The position numbers and the translations under genes are program-made. From an uncultured Acetatifactor sp. (GTDB taxonomy: Bacteria > Bacillota > Clostridia > Lachnospirales > Lachnospiraceae): DNA of 64,000 bases. The notes beneath the pieces were generated by a model. That model saw only the letters and a program-made list of their open reading frames with translations. It did no database searches and was not told where the DNA came from. Below are positions 32,861 to 40,477 of this stretch, piece after piece (the first letter of the stretch is position 1; every line of letters begins with the position of its first letter). The DNA is taken from NCBI GenBank assembly GCA_910577235.1, contig CAJTMX010000011.1:1-64000 (forward strand), in the 5' to 3' direction.

Positions 32861-33556
32861 ATGGCAACAAAAACACTTTATACGGCGATAGGCCGCTTTG
32901 AACGCAGGACAAATGGCTGCGGCCGCTCCTGCCCCGTCATTCTGCTGGGTGGCAAAGAGCATATGGTTGATATGCAGGAAATGGTACTCTGGACAAGCCT
33001 GAACTGGCGTATCGCCAAAGCTGAAAATATTGCGGAATTATGTTCCCGGACTATTTCAGACACCTCATATCCCATCAGCCGCTCCTGGGAAGAATGTCTG
33101 GAGCGTTTACTGGTAAGGGGGCTTGTCATTTCAGGAAACGGGGATACGGAATATGATGCGCTGTATGATCTGCTCTCCCCGATTTATGTCATACCCTCCG
33201 GCGGCAGCTTTTTCCTCAGAGCCCTGACCTTTATCAAGCTCACCCTTTTCCGCAATATCCCTATCTCCAAGGCAAAAAGGCTCTTTGCAAAGGATCGGCG
33301 CACGTATCAGGAACGGCAGGTAATGAACCTTGCGCGGCAGGCACTTTTATCCACCGCCGAGATCATCAAGTGCATAGAAAAGGATATCCATCGTCTTCCT
33401 GATGAGGAAAGCATTCTGGAGCTGCTCTACAATGACGCCTATACCACCAGCGATAACATCAACAGCCTTGTCAGGCACAGCTCCAGCAGTAAGCCTGTCA
33501 CTCTCGCCGTAGCAAACCTTTATCTGCGGCAGCAGATCATATTTGAAAGGATATAA
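32861..33556 (+). CDS. Putative winged-helix protein, unknown function
   Basis: A 231-residue soluble protein; ATG 32861 follows GGAAAGGAAGG. Residues ~45-90 resemble a winged helix (NIAELCSRTIS...SWEECLERLLVRGLVISG). The C-terminal half is helical. It is followed 5 bases later by a small membrane protein. Family not recognised. Confidence 0.55.
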   Translation: MATKTLYTAIGRFERRTNGCGRSCPVILLGGKEHMVDMQEMVLWTSLNWRIAKAENIAELCSRTISDTSYPISRSWEECLERLLVRGLVISGNGDTEYDALYDLLSPIYVIPSGGSFFLRALTFIKLTLFRNIPISKAKRLFAKDRRTYQERQVMNLARQALLSTAEIIKCIEKDIHRLPDEESILELLYNDAYTTSDNINSLVRHSSSSKPVTLAVANLYLRQQIIFERI

Positions 33557-33561
33557 GACTT

Positions 33562-34047
33562 ATGAACCCACAACCCTCTTTTCCGCCTGTTTTCAGGCGC
33601 AAGATACTGTTTACCTTTATTCTGGGCTTTGCTTTTCTGCTGATTGCAGGTGCGGTTTTTCTGCTTTCCCACGATCAGGTACTGCTCTGTCTGAGTATCC
33701 TGCTGTTTGGCGCAAGCGTTTATAAGGGATGGCAGCTCTACCGCACCGTTTCCCGCGGCAGCTATGAAACCGTTATCGGCATATGTACGGGTATTACGGA
33801 ACTGCCTTTCCGGAAACATAAGCGGGTCACTCTTTTGCGGGAGGATGAAACGGAAATCTCCCTGCTCTTGGACAGGCACACACAGCTCCGTCTGCAGATT
33901 CCATACTGTTTCTATTTCCGGAAAGCGGCAGGCTCCTGTTTCAAACAGGACTCCCTGAACCTGCTGCTCTCCACAGACAACCTTTTAGGCTATGAGGAAA
34001 CAGAAAATTTTTTACCTGAAGAACCTGCCCAAAGGGATATCCCATAG
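33562..34047 (+). CDS. Small membrane protein with two transmembrane helices
   Basis: A 161-residue protein with helices at about residues 15-35 and 40-60 and a hydrophilic C-terminal domain of ~95 residues with beta character. It is probably co-transcribed with the preceding gene. No family recognised. Confidence 0.55.
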   Translation: MNPQPSFPPVFRRKILFTFILGFAFLLIAGAVFLLSHDQVLLCLSILLFGASVYKGWQLYRTVSRGSYETVIGICTGITELPFRKHKRVTLLREDETEISLLLDRHTQLRLQIPYCFYFRKAAGSCFKQDSLNLLLSTDNLLGYEETENFLPEEPAQRDIP

Positions 34048-34106
34048 CAAACTTATCATTTTATAAACCAAGCCGCCAAAAGATACTATATATTGTCTAA
34101 TAATGA

Positions 34107-34258
34107 TTGACACATACAAGATATGGTGCTATACTTTTCTTGTAATTGATTTTTGTGCGTTCATGGCGAATATTTTCGCATTGCACACGTTGTCAAGTTT
34201 GTAATTTAAGTGTCAGTGGCATTACTCCGCTTTTTTGCGTGGTATTCTCTGGCACTTT
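34107..34258 (+). promoter_or_regulatory. ssb promoter and structured leader with terminator
   Basis: TTGACA (34107-34112), a 17-base spacer and TATACT (34130-34135) form a near-consensus promoter. The leader first folds TGTGC with GCACA around GCGAA-TATT-TTCGC (about 34153-34187). It then forms a terminator: AAGTGTCAG near 34207 with CTGGCACTT ending near 34255, followed by Ts. The ssb start follows at 34297. Conditional read-through is likely. Confidence 0.65.
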
Positions 34259-34296
34259 TTTATATAGATATCAATGCTGCGGCAGAAAGGAGCGTT

Positions 34297-34707
34297 ATGG
34301 CACAGATTCATGTATTCGGCCATGTTACGGAGGATATTATCCCCAGGCAAAGCCAAACCGATTCCACCTATGTCTGCTTTACCCTCAGGGAACGGACAGG
34401 AAAAGACCATGTTCAGTATTATCAGGTATGGGCATGGAGCGAGAACGCACAGCGCCTGATCCGCCAAAAGGTACACAAAAACAGTGTAATCTGGCTGACA
34501 GGCACCCTGGAATTGGTTGACAGCACTGTAAACCGGGGAAACCAAAAAACAAAGCTTTTGAAAGTATATCTTTCTAACTGGGGCTTTGTTCCCTATGTGA
34601 CAGGCAAGACGGATACGAACAGTATTTCAAAGGAAACGGAGTTACCCCCACCCATTCCTGCCTCTGCGGAGGTGCTGGATGGAGACCGGGAAGCTCTGCC
34701 GGAGTAA
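34297..34707 (+). CDS. ssb: Single-stranded DNA-binding protein (SSB, OB fold)
   Basis: A 136-residue SSB-like protein. ATG 34297 follows AAAGGAG. The OB-fold pattern is visible (IHVFGHVTEDIIPRQ, YVCFTLRERTG, YYQVWAWSENAQRLIRQKVHKNSVIWLTGTLEL). The C-terminal tail is LDGDREALPE, not the usual DDDIPF-type acidic tip. The probable ssDNA-binding protein at 36790 ends in almost the same tail. It probably protects transferred or replicating single strands of the element. Confidence 0.82.
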   Translation: MAQIHVFGHVTEDIIPRQSQTDSTYVCFTLRERTGKDHVQYYQVWAWSENAQRLIRQKVHKNSVIWLTGTLELVDSTVNRGNQKTKLLKVYLSNWGFVPYVTGKTDTNSISKETELPPPIPASAEVLDGDREALPE

Positions 34708-34726
34708 ACAGCTTATTCCGGCTTAT

Positions 34727-34787
34727 AAGAGGAACCGTATGGTTTTTCAGAATGACACTGAAAATCCCTGCGGTTCCTCTTTTTTTG
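34727..34787 (+). terminator. Terminator of ssb
   Basis: AAGAGGAACCG (34727-34737) pairs with CGGTTCCTCTT (34771-34781), and an inner helix pairs 34744-34750 with 34758-34764. Seven Ts follow. Confidence 0.85.
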
Positions 34788-34832
34788 TTTGCAATTTTTG
34801 TTGCGATTATTTCAGAAAGGATGGAAAAACAA

Positions 34833-35648
34833 ATGAAACATGACAAACCCCTTTGGGGAAGTATCAGTATCCTGATCGGTGTGGTGATCCTGATTTTAGC
34901 ACTCGTAAGAGGAACTCTGCAGACCGCCCTTCTGATCGGAGTTTTCAGTATCTGGGGAATCTGGACAGTCGGTTTTCTGCTCCTGCCCTATATGCGCCGG
35001 TCGAAGCGCCGTATACAGCGTGGCAGGCAGATAAAGACCCTGCAGGCGGCAGGTATTTCTCCTGCCAATCCACTTCCTTCCATTAATCAGGGCGCGGAAG
35101 CTGTAGAACTTTTACTGCTGCGCCATGTCAATCACCGCATATCCGCTTACTTAAAAGCAGTTTATCCGGATGTGAAATGGGAATGGTGTGAGAAAAATCC
35201 TGAGCAGATTATCCGTCAGGGCGGCATAGGGCGCATCAGAGTATTTGGTGCTGCCGACTTCGACCATGCGGATATCACGGTAGATCAGCAGGCTAACATT
35301 TCCTGCAGCATGATCCACATTGTTCCCCTGGCAAATGCCCTTGGCGGTACGGACGGCCCGGAAAGCCTTCCCCCCAATAAACAGCCCGTTGACCCGCAGA
35401 TATGGTATGAACTGCAGGGGCGCAAGGTTCTGGAAACTCTGGTTGCAGACTTGAACTCCAGAGGGCACAGCAGCTTAACGCTCCGCGAAGACGGCGACAT
35501 CTGCACCACGGAAAATGATGCGGAGGCTGCCAAAGAGCATCTTGCCAACTTTCCGGAAAAGCTCTATTGGCCCCGTCTGGTACAGGTCTTTGAGCGTAAC
35601 GGCCTTGCGGCGGAAATTACGGCGGATGGTATTCAGGTCTCCTGGTAA
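34833..35648 (+). CDS. Membrane protein with two transmembrane helices and a cytoplasmic domain
   Basis: A 271-residue protein. ATG 34833 is preferred: AGAAAGG at 34814-34820 is 12 bases away, and the in-frame ATG 34821 abuts it. Residues ~8-50 hold two hydrophobic helices. The following ~210 residues form an alpha/beta domain (KWEWCEKNPEQIIRQGGIGRIRVFGAADFDHADI). No family recognised. The longer frame upstream runs into the ssb terminator and is rejected. Confidence 0.6.
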   Translation: MKHDKPLWGSISILIGVVILILALVRGTLQTALLIGVFSIWGIWTVGFLLLPYMRRSKRRIQRGRQIKTLQAAGISPANPLPSINQGAEAVELLLLRHVNHRISAYLKAVYPDVKWEWCEKNPEQIIRQGGIGRIRVFGAADFDHADITVDQQANISCSMIHIVPLANALGGTDGPESLPPNKQPVDPQIWYELQGRKVLETLVADLNSRGHSSLTLREDGDICTTENDAEAAKEHLANFPEKLYWPRLVQVFERNGLAAEITADGIQVSW

Positions 35649-35678
35649 CCCTGCCCAAAGAAAGGAGTGAATTCCAAA

Positions 35679-36752
35679 ATGAAAGAAGGTCTTTCCCTTC
35701 AGCAAATGGCTATGGAAATTGAACGCCAGCATCAACTCAAGGAGGATTATCTCGTCAACACGGACAGCCTGAAACTGGAACCTTATAATTCCCAGGTTTA
35801 TCTGCATATGTATGACGAAAAAGGCTCTGAGCCCGTGGAACCCATGGAAATCAATCAGGTCGCCCACAGACAGCTTGGCAGCCGGTTAAAGATTCCTGCC
35901 TCCTACTATGACAGGATGCTTACCGAACATCCTGCCCTTCTGGCAGACAATGTGAACGCATGGTTTCAAAAAGAACCGGCAACAAGAATGCTGCGCACCA
36001 TGGGCGGCACCGTCAGGGCTTTCCTGAGCAACCGCTACCGCCGCATTGACAACATTGAGATTGCCAAAATCGTACTTCCCCTTATCGGACAAATGGAGGG
36101 CGCCCGGTTTGAGAGCTGCCAGATCACCGACAGCAGAATGTACCTGAAGGTCGTCAACACAAGGCTGGAAGCGGAAGTTGTCCCCGGAGATATTGTACAG
36201 GCCGGCGTCATCATCAGCAACAGCGAAGTGGGTGAAGGCTCTGTATCCATCCAGCCCCTTGTCTATCGGCTGGTATGCAGCAACGGCATGATCGTCAATG
36301 ATGCCCAGACAAGGAAAACCCATTTGGGACGTATCAACAGCGCAGATGAAAATTTTCTTCTCTTTTCAGAAGAGACCCTCGCCGCAGACGATCACGCCTT
36401 TGTCCTGAAGATTCAGGATACGGTAAAGGCGGCTGTGGAGGAGGCCCGCTTTTCCTGCGTGGTAGATATGATGCAGCGGGCTAAACAGGCTCCCATCAAC
36501 ACAAAGGATGTGCCCGGCATTGTCCGGCTCGCCAGCAGGGAATTCAATATCACGGAGGACGAAAGCAACGGGGTGCTCCAGCATCTGATCGAAGGTCAGG
36601 ATTTAACGCTGTACGGGCTTTCCAATGCAGTCACCCGCCACAGTCAGGATATTGAGAGCTATGACAGGGCTACCAAGCTGGAAAGTATCGGCTATAACAT
36701 ACTTTCCATGCCTGCAAGACAATGGAACAAAATCAATCAGATGGCGGCGTGA
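35679..36752 (+). CDS. DUF932-type phage/plasmid protein
   Basis: A 357-residue protein resembling the DUF932 family of phages and plasmids (VAHRQLGSRLKIPASYYDRM, RAFLSNRYRRIDN, LVYRLVCSNGMI). The motifs are typical, but the biochemical role of the family is unknown; it is often near recombination or anti-restriction genes. AAAGGAG lies at 35660-35666 and ATG 35679 is chosen over the adjacent GTG 35667. It is followed closely by the next gene. Confidence 0.75.
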   Translation: MKEGLSLQQMAMEIERQHQLKEDYLVNTDSLKLEPYNSQVYLHMYDEKGSEPVEPMEINQVAHRQLGSRLKIPASYYDRMLTEHPALLADNVNAWFQKEPATRMLRTMGGTVRAFLSNRYRRIDNIEIAKIVLPLIGQMEGARFESCQITDSRMYLKVVNTRLEAEVVPGDIVQAGVIISNSEVGEGSVSIQPLVYRLVCSNGMIVNDAQTRKTHLGRINSADENFLLFSEETLAADDHAFVLKIQDTVKAAVEEARFSCVVDMMQRAKQAPINTKDVPGIVRLASREFNITEDESNGVLQHLIEGQDLTLYGLSNAVTRHSQDIESYDRATKLESIGYNILSMPARQWNKINQMAA

Positions 36753-36789
36753 ATCACCGCCGTACAACCAATCTAAGGAGGATTTGCTA

Positions 36790-37629
36790 ATGAATACCCA
36801 GAACAACACAGTAGCAGTAACAGAGAGAGAACAGTTTTTACTTCCCAGCATGAACATCACCGAATGCGATTTCACATCGGATGAACTGGCTGAGGATATG
36901 GATGGTCTGCAGGTAAGCTTTCCGAGGGTAAAAATTCCCTCCGGCGGTATGCTGCAGTTCGAGATTCCTTCTGATGATCCCGAAAATCCCGATTATGAAA
37001 AGAACCTGACCGGCATCATCCTGTGCAACCACGACAACTATGCCTATTGGCCGGAAGGGAGCGAGTATGATGACAACACCGCCCCGCTTTGTTCTTCCAC
37101 GGACGGAAAGCAGGGGATCGGGGAACCCGGCGGCACCTGCGCTACCTGCGCACTCAACCGCTTTGGGACGGGACCTGAAGGGCGTGGGAAAGCCTGCAAG
37201 AATATGCGTATGCTCTATCTGCTCCGCAGCGGCGAATATATGCCGATACAGCTTGCCCTGCCGCCCACCAGCCTGAGCCCTTTCCGGGAGTTTATGAACC
37301 AGTCCTTTATGATCCGCAGACGCGCTACCTTTGGAAGCGTTGTGCAGATCGGGCTGAAAAAAATGAACAACGGCAAGGATGATTACAGCGTTGCCACTTT
37401 CCGGCGCCTGTATGACCTGGAGGGCGAGGAACTAGCACAGGCCCGCGCTTATGCAACCAGCTTTAAGGAACAGATCAAGATGATGCTCCAGCAACGGGCA
37501 TCTGCCATTCTGGAACAGCGGGATACCGGTTGTGACTACGAGGTAACCGATACACTACCTGCCAATTCCGGCACCCAGTTCTGTATCGCACCGCCGATTG
37601 ACGGCGACAGGGAGGCATTGCCTGCCTGA
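36790..37629 (+). CDS. Probable ssDNA-binding protein with a zinc-like Cys cluster
   Basis: A 279-residue protein; ATG 36790 follows AAGGAGG. Around residues 95-145 it contains CNHDNYAYWPEG, then CSSTDGKQG...CATCALNRFGT...GKACKNMR, a Cys cluster compatible with zinc binding. A helical region follows (FKEQIKMMLQQRASAIL). The tail IDGDREALPA matches the SSB tail (LDGDREALPE) at 34707, which suggests that both bind the same partner. The role in ssDNA binding is inferred from this tail and from context. Confidence 0.55.
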   Translation: MNTQNNTVAVTEREQFLLPSMNITECDFTSDELAEDMDGLQVSFPRVKIPSGGMLQFEIPSDDPENPDYEKNLTGIILCNHDNYAYWPEGSEYDDNTAPLCSSTDGKQGIGEPGGTCATCALNRFGTGPEGRGKACKNMRMLYLLRSGEYMPIQLALPPTSLSPFREFMNQSFMIRRRATFGSVVQIGLKKMNNGKDDYSVATFRRLYDLEGEELAQARAYATSFKEQIKMMLQQRASAILEQRDTGCDYEVTDTLPANSGTQFCIAPPIDGDREALPA

Positions 37630-37676
37630 ATGTAACTGATAATTGATGCTTTGCGGCTCTATCCGCATCCATGTAG

Positions 37677-37714
37677 ACAAGGAAGCTTTCATCCCGAAAG
37701 GCTTCCTTGTTTTA
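37677..37714 (+). terminator. Intrinsic terminator
   Basis: ACAAGGAAGC (37677-37686) pairs with GCTTCCTTGT (37701-37710), with an inner CTTTC/GAAAG extension, followed by TTTAC. Confidence 0.75.
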
Positions 37715-37733
37715 CTTTTCAGGAGGAAAAATT

Positions 37734-38270
37734 ATGTGTGAAGTACCTTTAACTTATGAACAACAGCGATTTGCCGCTGACAACCATGGTCTTGTATTCA
37801 AGTTTCTCAATGAACACCAGCTACCCGAAGATGAATTCTATGATGTTATAGTCTTCGGCTATTTGAAAGCGGTCCGTGATTACTTATCTCGCCCGGAGCT
37901 GCAAAAGTACTCTTTTGCAACCATCTGTTGGAAAGCAATGACTTGTTACCTCTCCAACCACTATAAGGCTCAATGCCGTCAGAAACGAAACGCAGAGGTC
38001 ATCAGCATTCATGCCAGCCTCTATGAAGACGGTCTGCCTTTAGAGCAAATGATACCCGCCACCGACACACTTATGCTCCAGCTGGAATCAGACTTATTGA
38101 TGCATGAGCTTGCATCCCGTCTTTCCAGACAGCAGTTAGATATGGTCCGGCAAAAGACCAGCGGTTACGGAGTCCGGGATATTGCCCGCAACCATAAAAC
38201 TACCATCAAACAGGTTCAGTCAATCTTAGAGGAAGTCAGAAGCATACTGCTCCAGTTAAGCTGTGAGTAA
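37734..38270 (+). CDS. Sigma-70-like (degenerate) regulator
   Basis: A 178-residue protein; ATG 37734 follows AGGAGG. A region 2-like segment (DNHGLVFKFLNE...EFYDVIVFGYLKAVRDYL...YSFATICWKAM) and a C-terminal helix-turn-helix (YGVRDIARNHKTTIKQVQSILEEV) give a sigma-70 layout. It begins after a terminator and so probably has its own promoter, which I cannot place with certainty. It may control downstream genes. Confidence 0.65.
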   Translation: MCEVPLTYEQQRFAADNHGLVFKFLNEHQLPEDEFYDVIVFGYLKAVRDYLSRPELQKYSFATICWKAMTCYLSNHYKAQCRQKRNAEVISIHASLYEDGLPLEQMIPATDTLMLQLESDLLMHELASRLSRQQLDMVRQKTSGYGVRDIARNHKTTIKQVQSILEEVRSILLQLSCE

Positions 38271-38309
38271 CTGCCATACCATTTTATACCGCAAAGGGGG
38301 TCAGAAAGA

Positions 38310-38555
38310 ATGAAAAAAGAGAAAAAAGAAGTCAAACTTTGTGGCAGCTTACTGTGCCCGATCACCATAGGCAGACCTGCCATCTTTGCATCCGGCGGAA
38401 AAGTTTACCATACTTCCCGGGTGGTAGCATTGCATGAACAGACTGAAGAAAATACCCATTTTGAAACAGTAAATACCCATTACCATTTATCCACAAGCCC
38501 TTTTCCGCTGGCGGCCATGAGTCCGCTCCCTGTGAGACTGGCCGCATGCGCATAA
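38310..38555 (+). CDS. Small protein, unknown function
   Basis: An 81-residue protein with a basic N-terminus and a short beta-rich centre (TSRVVALHEQTEENTHFETVN). GGGGTCAGAAAG precedes the ATG. No motif recognised. The stop is directly followed by an in-frame ATG of the next open frame. Confidence 0.45.
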   Translation: MKKEKKEVKLCGSLLCPITIGRPAIFASGGKVYHTSRVVALHEQTEENTHFETVNTHYHLSTSPFPLAAMSPLPVRLAACA

Positions 38556-38594
38556 ATGGACTATAACAAACAAAAAAGCGAGGTACATACAAAA

Positions 38595-39485
38595 ATGACG
38601 TTAAAAGAATTTGCAGCTGCGGTACAAACTAAAGTCGCTGCCGCTCTGAATAAAAAAACCGAACTGAAAGAAGTGATTAAGCTCAACGGCGTAAAGCGTT
38701 ACGGTCTGATTATCTTTGATCCGGTTATCAATATTTCCCCTACGATCTATCTGGAACATTTTTATGGGAGATTTCTGGATACGCAGGACTGGAATAGCGT
38801 AATCAATGATATTATAAGGGTTTATCAGAACAATATGCTGGACGAACCTATGGACACAGAGATGTTTTTCGATTTCAGCCAAGTAAAAGAGAAAGTCTTC
38901 TACCGCCTTATCAACTATGAGAAAAACCGGAAACTGCTTGAGCAAATGCCCCACACCGGATTCTTAGATTTGGCAAAGGTTTTCTGCATACAGTATCAGA
39001 ATGAAGATCTCGGCAGCGGAACCATTCCCATTTATCATTCCCATCTGGAAAACTGGGGCATCAGCGCTGACGAACTGGAAGCCGTGGCGGATGCAAACTC
39101 ACCCCTCCTTATGAAAGCTTTTATTTCCGGTATGGATTCTATCTTAACAGAAATGGGAGCATTACAGGAGGATTTATCAGAAGCCATGCCCGAAGAGTGT
39201 ATGCCCGTATATGTAATGTCAAATATCCAGAAATCCAGCGGTGCCGGTACCATGTGTTATCCCGATGTCTTGAAAGTCTTTTCCGAAAAACAGAACCGGG
39301 ATGTGATCATCCTGCCCAGTTCGATCCATGAAGTCATTCTCATTCCAATGAAAGAGGGTGATGACATAAACGAGCTTAAGGTGATGGTTCACAGCGTAAA
39401 CACAGAGATGCTTGAGCCTGAGGATTTTCTTTCCGACAATGTATATATCTACCGGCGCAGCACCGGACAGATAGAAATAGCTTAA
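38595..39485 (+). CDS. DUF5688-type protein
   Basis: A 296-residue soluble protein of the DUF5688 type, common in Lachnospiraceae elements (MTLKEFAAAVQTKV, then ISPTIYLEHFYGRF, MYVMSNI-like and VIILPSSIHEVIL segments). ATG 38595 is 11 bases after GCGAGG; the alternative ATG 38556 has no site. Function unknown. A terminator follows. Confidence 0.72.
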   Translation: MTLKEFAAAVQTKVAAALNKKTELKEVIKLNGVKRYGLIIFDPVINISPTIYLEHFYGRFLDTQDWNSVINDIIRVYQNNMLDEPMDTEMFFDFSQVKEKVFYRLINYEKNRKLLEQMPHTGFLDLAKVFCIQYQNEDLGSGTIPIYHSHLENWGISADELEAVADANSPLLMKAFISGMDSILTEMGALQEDLSEAMPEECMPVYVMSNIQKSSGAGTMCYPDVLKVFSEKQNRDVIILPSSIHEVILIPMKEGDDINELKVMVHSVNTEMLEPEDFLSDNVYIYRRSTGQIEIA

Positions 39486-39493
39486 CAGTATGG

Positions 39494-39526
39494 CAGGGCG
39501 GCAGACAAAAATGCCGCCCTGTTTTC
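39494..39526 (+). terminator. Intrinsic terminator
   Basis: CAGGGCGGCA (39494-39503) pairs with TGCCGCCCTG (39512-39521), with an 8-base loop and TTTTC. Confidence 0.78.
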
Positions 39527-39564
39527 AACATAAAGGAAAACTGCCCTTTAGAAAGGAGTTTACT

Positions 39565-40464
39565 ATGGAATTATTAAAAAAATTTGATGCGGTCACTGCG
39601 ACACCGGATGCCCGCATCTCAGACACTGACCGCGCTTTCTGTAAGGCGCATCAGGCTGCTTATGACAATGCCAAATGCACCCTGCCGGAAATGCTCTGTT
39701 TCTGGGAGGATATGCAGCACCAGCAGGCGGAACTCCTGTCCGGCACAGATACTTCTCCCACTTTTTTCCTTGCATCCAGAGACAGCATCAAGCTATCCGA
39801 GGCGGGTATCCGGGAACAGCTTTTTTCCCTGCATTCCCTGTTTGTCGGGGAGCTGGTTTCTTTTTTCAATAAGACCTACCACCTCTCCCTCTCTATAACG
39901 GAGATAGAAGGCAGCCTGATTCCACAAAAGCCCGAAGACAGATGGACGGATGATTACGAAGACAGGGTAAAGACATATACCCAGGCCATGCAGGACCTCT
40001 CCCTCCGCTACACGGATATCTTAGACCAGATATTCCTTTACACGGACGGGCGGGAACTGTCCGAACAGGCCCTCCATGAGCTGAAGGAAAAATGCCATGG
40101 GGCTGCATGGAACATATCCAGTGGGAAGGCAAAATTCACACTAAAAAAATGTACCCTGATGCTTAACGGTTATGCCTGCGGCTACCGCGACCTTTATAGT
40201 AGCGGCTATTGGGAACTCGCCCAGGACACCAAGGATATTTTACGGGGAATCTCCCATTTTGAAACGGGCGGATTTTCATACTCCCCCTATAGTATCAGCA
40301 GAATCATAGGGACATATGATCTCCGTTCGGATTTCCATGAATTCAACGACTGCGACAAAATCCTGTCCCTGAAGATGTACAAAAACCACCGTGTAGACAT
40401 CAAATTCTCCACGGAGGAAAATGCCCGGCAGTTCATAAATGACTATCTGGGCACCGTATGTTAG
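39565..40464 (+). CDS. Conserved protein upstream of the methyltransferase-helicase, unknown function
   Basis: A 299-residue soluble protein; ATG 39565 follows AAAGGAG. A helical N-terminal half is followed by an alpha/beta C-terminal part (FTLKKCTLMLNGYACGYRDL, VDIKFSTEENARQFINDYL). The stop lies 13 bases before the next start, so it is probably co-expressed with the methyltransferase-helicase. It may be an accessory subunit; family not recognised. Confidence 0.58.
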   Translation: MELLKKFDAVTATPDARISDTDRAFCKAHQAAYDNAKCTLPEMLCFWEDMQHQQAELLSGTDTSPTFFLASRDSIKLSEAGIREQLFSLHSLFVGELVSFFNKTYHLSLSITEIEGSLIPQKPEDRWTDDYEDRVKTYTQAMQDLSLRYTDILDQIFLYTDGRELSEQALHELKEKCHGAAWNISSGKAKFTLKKCTLMLNGYACGYRDLYSSGYWELAQDTKDILRGISHFETGGFSYSPYSISRIIGTYDLRSDFHEFNDCDKILSLKMYKNHRVDIKFSTEENARQFINDYLGTVC

Positions 40465-40477
40465 GAGGTGATTCCAA

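Noticed and set aside
34752..34832. N-terminal extension of the membrane protein at 34833
   Set aside because: The extension runs through the ssb terminator hairpin; the ATG at 34833 has a ribosome-binding site at an acceptable distance.
36790..37629. RecT annealase
   Set aside because: The Cys cluster and the tail do not fit RecT; the 60016-61629 protein resembles annealing proteins more closely.
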